A DNA stretch of 64,000 nucleotides from UBA9926 sp913064795 (GTDB lineage: Bacteria; Pseudomonadota; Gammaproteobacteria; Pseudomonadales; Azotimanducaceae): positions 124,001 through 188,000 of the forward strand of contig JBJKZD010000012.1 in NCBI GenBank assembly GCA_045560765.1, given 5' to 3'. The number at the start of each line of letters is the position of its first letter. The stretch's first letter is position 1. Below, in pieces: positions 60,809 through 64,000 of the stretch. The position numbers and the translations under genes were made by a program. The notes under the pieces are model-generated. The model was not told the origin of the DNA. It was given only the letters and a program-made list of their open reading frames with translations, and made no database searches.

Positions 60809-61147
60809 ATGCCGAAAATTGTCATTTTACCTCATGCTGAACGTTGCCCTGATGGCGCTGTGATGGAAGTCGAGCCAGGCGCAGTGTTGATCGATGCAGC
60901 CCTCGCTGGCGGCGTTAAAATCGAACACGCCTGCGAGATGGCCTGCGCCTGTACCACCTGTCATGTCATCGTGCGAGAAGGGTTCGATTCACTGGAACCT
61001 TCCGACGAGTTAGAAGATGATTTGTTAGATAAGGCCTGGGGCCTGGAGCCTGACTCAAGGCTCAGCTGTCAGCTGGTGGTCGCTGACGAAGATTTGGTCA
61101 TTGAGATTCCAAAGTATACCATTAACCAAGTTTCTGAGAATCATTAG
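60809..61147 (+). CDS. fdx: 2Fe-2S ferredoxin, isc type
   Basis: A 112-residue ferredoxin; cluster cysteines in EHACEMACACTTCHVIV and the fourth in RLSCQLVV. Supplies electrons for cluster assembly. Confidence 0.97.
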   Translation: MPKIVILPHAERCPDGAVMEVEPGAVLIDAALAGGVKIEHACEMACACTTCHVIVREGFDSLEPSDELEDDLLDKAWGLEPDSRLSCQLVVADEDLVIEIPKYTINQVSENH

Positions 61148-61154
61148 GGCAACC

Positions 61155-61349
61155 ATGAAGTGGACCGATAGTTTAGACATCGCACTCGCGTTAATCGACC
61201 ATCATCCGGAGGTAGATCCTCAATCGATTCGTTTTACGGACCTGAAAGCCTGGGTTGAAGCTCTGCCAGGGTTCGACGATCAACCTGATCGATGCGGGGA
61301 GCGGATTCTAGAAGCGATACAGATGACCTGGATCGACGAGATGGATTGA
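61155..61349 (+). CDS. iscX: Fe-S assembly protein IscX
   Basis: A 64-residue acidic protein (MKWTDSLDIALALIDHHPEVDP, FTDLKAWVEALPGFDD) that binds IscS. ATG 61155 is 7 nt after the fdx stop. Completes the isc operon. Confidence 0.95.
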   Translation: MKWTDSLDIALALIDHHPEVDPQSIRFTDLKAWVEALPGFDDQPDRCGERILEAIQMTWIDEMD

Positions 61350-61438
61350 GTTGATTTAAGGCTTTTTCACTAGGGTACAGGTTGAATCAGGCGTATAATG
61401 CGGCGCCTAAAATTCTGTAATTAACCAGTGGAGTAAAC

Positions 61439-61864
61439 ATGGCCGTGGAAAAAACTTTTTCGATTATCAAACCCGACGCTGTCGCCAAGAATGTCATCGG
61501 TCAAATACTGGCGCGATTCGAGGCCGCGGGTCTGCAAGTTGTGGCGTCTCGAATGGAGCATCTCACCGAAGAGAAAGCACAGGGTTTTTACGCTGAGCAC
61601 GACGGCAAAGGTTTTTTCAAGGATCTCGTGGCGTTCATGACGTCTGGCCCTGTCGTCGTTCAAGTGCTCGAAGGTGAAAACGCGATTTTGGCGAACCGAG
61701 AACTCATGGGTGCGACTAACCCACAAGAGGCTGCTGCTGGAACGATTCGAGCAGATTTTGCTCAAAGTATTGATGCCAACGCGGTACACGGTTCAGATTC
61801 ACCCGAGTCAGCAGCACGAGAAATCGCTTATTTCTTTAGCGCTGATCAGATCTGCAGCAGATGA
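61439..61864 (+). CDS. ndk: Nucleoside diphosphate kinase
   Basis: A 141-residue kinase with the phosphohistidine His117 in NAVHGSDSPESA. KTFSIIKPDAVAKNVIG is the family opening. It overlaps rlmN (ATGA). Confidence 0.97.
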   Translation: MAVEKTFSIIKPDAVAKNVIGQILARFEAAGLQVVASRMEHLTEEKAQGFYAEHDGKGFFKDLVAFMTSGPVVVQVLEGENAILANRELMGATNPQEAAAGTIRADFAQSIDANAVHGSDSPESAAREIAYFFSADQICSR

Positions 61865-62982
61865 ACCAAACCCAGCCAGAAAAACTTGATCTTCTGGGGC
61901 TGAGTCAGCCTCAGATGCATCGGGCTCTGTCTGGCTTGGGAGAAAAACCCTACCGTACACAGCAAGTGATGAAATGGCTGCATCATCGTGATGCAAGTGA
62001 TATCCACGAAATGACGGATATCAGTAAGAAACTAAGGGCTCATTTTGAAGTAGCCGCCGAGATTCATGAGCCAGAAGTCCTTTCTGAAAAGGTTTCTCAA
62101 GATGGAACCCGCAAGTGGTTAATGCGTGCACGTTCTGGCAGTGCGATAGAGACCGTGTTCATACCCGAAGGCGCTCGGGGAACGCTGTGCGTCTCATCCC
62201 AGGTGGGATGCGTCCTCGATTGCAAATTTTGCTCGACGGGCAAGCAAGGGTTTAATTCCAACTTAAGCGCTGGGGAAATCGTGGGTCAGCTTCGGGTCGC
62301 CGAGCGGACGCTGCGGGACCAATTCTCAGACCGCAATCGTGCGGTGACCAATGTTGTCCTTATGGGGATGGGTGAGCCGTTGCTGAACGCGGACCAGGTC
62401 ATCCCGGCGGTTTCCATCATGATGGACGACCTGGGCTATGGAATCTCTAAACGCAAAGTGACGATCTCAACCGCTGGGGTTGTGCCTGGCATTCGGCGGC
62501 TCAAGGAAACCACTGACGCCTCACTGGCGATCTCTCTCCATGCACCCAACGATTCGCTCAGAGATCAATTGGTTCCGATTAACCGTAAATATCCTATCGC
62601 GATGCTGCTCGATGCGTGCCGGGATTATGCAGAAAACCTCGGTGAAAAAAGAACGATTACCATCGAATATATCCTACTCGATGGTATCAATGATCAGGCT
62701 GAACATGCGGTAGAGCTTTCGGCCTTGTTGGCTGGATTCCCCTGCAAGATCAATCTGATTCCCTTTAACCCTTACCCTGGGACAGCTTTTAGAAGACCCA
62801 ATGCAAAAAACGTTCGATTTTTTCAAGAATATTTAGTCGGCAGGGGGTTCTCGACGATGGTTCGTACGACCCGGGGCGCTGATATCGATGCGGCCTGCGG
62901 GCAGCTCGCGGGCCAGGTCGAAGATCGAACCCGTCGTAGTGAGCGTTATCAGCGCATCGCGCTTGCGGCGGCAGCAGAATGA
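61861..62982 (+). CDS. rlmN: 23S rRNA/tRNA adenine C2-methyltransferase (radical SAM)
   Basis: A 373-residue radical SAM enzyme; cluster Cys117, Cys121 and Cys124 in GCVLDCKFCSTG, and the methyl-carrying Cys346 in DAACGQLAG. ATG overlaps the ndk stop. The stop overlaps pilF. Confidence 0.97.
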   Translation: MNQTQPEKLDLLGLSQPQMHRALSGLGEKPYRTQQVMKWLHHRDASDIHEMTDISKKLRAHFEVAAEIHEPEVLSEKVSQDGTRKWLMRARSGSAIETVFIPEGARGTLCVSSQVGCVLDCKFCSTGKQGFNSNLSAGEIVGQLRVAERTLRDQFSDRNRAVTNVVLMGMGEPLLNADQVIPAVSIMMDDLGYGISKRKVTISTAGVVPGIRRLKETTDASLAISLHAPNDSLRDQLVPINRKYPIAMLLDACRDYAENLGEKRTITIEYILLDGINDQAEHAVELSALLAGFPCKINLIPFNPYPGTAFRRPNAKNVRFFQEYLVGRGFSTMVRTTRGADIDAACGQLAGQVEDRTRRSERYQRIALAAAAE

Positions 62983-63746
62983 TGCGCTCAGTGCGGCTGG
63001 GTTGGGTTTTGCTGGTACTGGTCGGTTGCGTAAGCACGGATCAGCAGGTGGTCCCAGTTGATGAGCAAGAAGTGGCCTCCCGGGCGATTGAGCTAGGTGT
63101 GGCTTATTTGCGTCAAGGGGATTACACCCGAGCGAAAGACAATCTCATGAAAGCGCTAGCGATTGATGAGGATTCGGCGCGGGCGCATAACACACTGGCA
63201 ATTGTGTTTCAGCAAGAGCGAGAATTTGAGCTGGCCGAACGATACTTTTTGCGCGCCATCAGCTTAGATCCCGCGCTGATCGCGGCCCGCAATAATTACG
63301 GTGCCTTCTTGTATGCCAGAGCACGACCAGCGGAAGCCGTTACGCAACTACAAATTGCAACCGAAGATCGTTTTTACGAACGCCGGGCCCAAGCCTTCGA
63401 AAATTTGGGGGTTGCCTACCTGGCGTTGGCTGATCAAGGCTTGGCGCTTGCCGCGTTTGAGCGCGCTGCGGCACTGAATGCCCGTTTGCCCCGAACGCTT
63501 CTGGAACTTGCTGACCTCAACTTTCAACAGCAAGACTACCCAAGTGCACGAGACTATTTTTTGCGCCACAAGGCGCTTGCGCCCGACTCGGCACGCAGCC
63601 TTTATCTTTGTGCGCAAATCTACACTATTTTTTTAGCGGTAAGAGAGCGAGATCAATGTACGGAAGATCTGATGAGAATTTTCCCTGCGTCCGAGGGTGC
63701 CAAGACTTTGAGAGAAGGTTCACCGATCGAGGCGCACAATGAGTGA
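62979..63746 (+). CDS. pilF: Type IV pilus biogenesis lipoprotein PilF/PilW
   Basis: A 255-residue TPR lipoprotein, pilotin of the PilQ secretin. Signal peptide with lipobox LVGC (Cys17), then about six TPR units (AIELGVAYLRQGDYTRAKDN and successors). ATG 62979 overlaps the rlmN stop (ATGA). Together with pilU this indicates a type IV pilus. Confidence 0.93.
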   Translation: MMRSVRLGWVLLVLVGCVSTDQQVVPVDEQEVASRAIELGVAYLRQGDYTRAKDNLMKALAIDEDSARAHNTLAIVFQQEREFELAERYFLRAISLDPALIAARNNYGAFLYARARPAEAVTQLQIATEDRFYERRAQAFENLGVAYLALADQGLALAAFERAAALNARLPRTLLELADLNFQQQDYPSARDYFLRHKALAPDSARSLYLCAQIYTIFLAVRERDQCTEDLMRIFPASEGAKTLREGSPIEAHNE

Positions 63747-64000
63747 GGTGGGCGTGGGGTCTGATGTACCGAGTGTTGCTGGAACCTTGCTGCAAGCGAG
63801 GACGGCGGCGGGAGTTGTCTCAAACGGAAGTGGCTGACGCGCTTTTTTTAACCGTAGACATGATCGCGTTTCTGGATGCGGGTGAGTATGACCGGCTGCC
63901 TAATCAAGCCTTTGTCCGAGGATATTTACGCAGTTATGCGCGGCTGGTGGGGCTCGACCCGAATCAGCTGATTCGCCAATTCGATGAGGAGAGTCGTCAA
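63739..64000 (+). pseudogene. rodZ: RodZ-like HTH protein, 5' part, apparent frameshift
   Basis: ATG 63739 begins MSEVGVGSDVPSVAGTLLQARTAAG, the normal RodZ opening, but that frame then meets a TGA (63835-63837). From 63815 the RodZ frame continues one base out of register: LSQTEVADALFLTVDMIAFL, then GEYDRLPNQAFVRGYLRSYARL to the window end. Removing one base near 63813-63815 (GGAGTTG to GGATTG) restores the expected AAGLSQTEV. The rest lies outside the window. Either a real inactivation or a sequence error. Confidence 0.8.

Overview
The window is a chromosomal segment of a free-living gammaproteobacterium. Gene orders shared with Pseudomonas-type genomes support this: pepA-holC-(small gene)-valS divergent from lptF-lptG; yajC-secD-secF; suhB divergent from trmJ, followed by the full isc-hsc operon; and ndk-rlmN-pilF-rodZ. 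A FabY-type ketoacyl synthase at the left edge and a PilU ATPase point the same way. Base composition is moderate and GTG and TTG starts are common. I cannot name a genus from sequence alone.

Layout. 1-10.3 kb: lipid and central metabolism (fabY 5' part, thiolase, MaoC hydratase, class I fumarase, a 1,640-residue single-chain biotin carboxylase/carboxyltransferase, LysR regulator). 10.3-16.3 kb: pilU with an EF-hand-like tail, a PurM of the long type usual in Bacteroidetes, a stand-alone hisH-hisF pair, slyX, a quinone oxidoreductase and a cold-shock gene with a clear terminator. 16.4-24.3 kb: valS-x-holC-pepA, lptFG and an RDD protein. 24.4-36.1 kb: accessory metabolism (PaaI thioesterase, HpcH aldolase, PlsC, TauD-like dioxygenase, MarR-GNAT fusion, HIT protein, carbonic anhydrase, GMC oxidoreductase, copper ATPase, amidohydrolase). 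36.1-42 kb: AmiD-like amidase, a large DUF305/beta-propeller protein, a CBS protein, a VOC protein and an orphan FliL-like protein.

42-48 kb is the odd part. queA and tgt, normally adjacent, lie about 5.5 kb apart and point away from each other. Between them are two small coupled genes, a tRNA-Leu(CAA), a block of small unknown membrane genes with a roughly 140-nt direct repeat that keeps the same reading frame in both copies, and a frameshifted second copy of the FliL-like gene. This looks like a remodelled insertion zone beside a tRNA gene.

48-64 kb is conserved core: EAL-HDOD protein coupled to tgt, yajC-secDF, suhB, trmJ, iscRSUA-hscBA-fdx-iscX, ndk, rlmN, pilF and the 5' end of rodZ, which carries an apparent single-base frameshift.

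A genome-wide habit is also visible. Many gene boundaries carry short imperfect tandem repeats (units of about 13-20 nt), each locus with its own unit, often beginning at or just after a stop codon.
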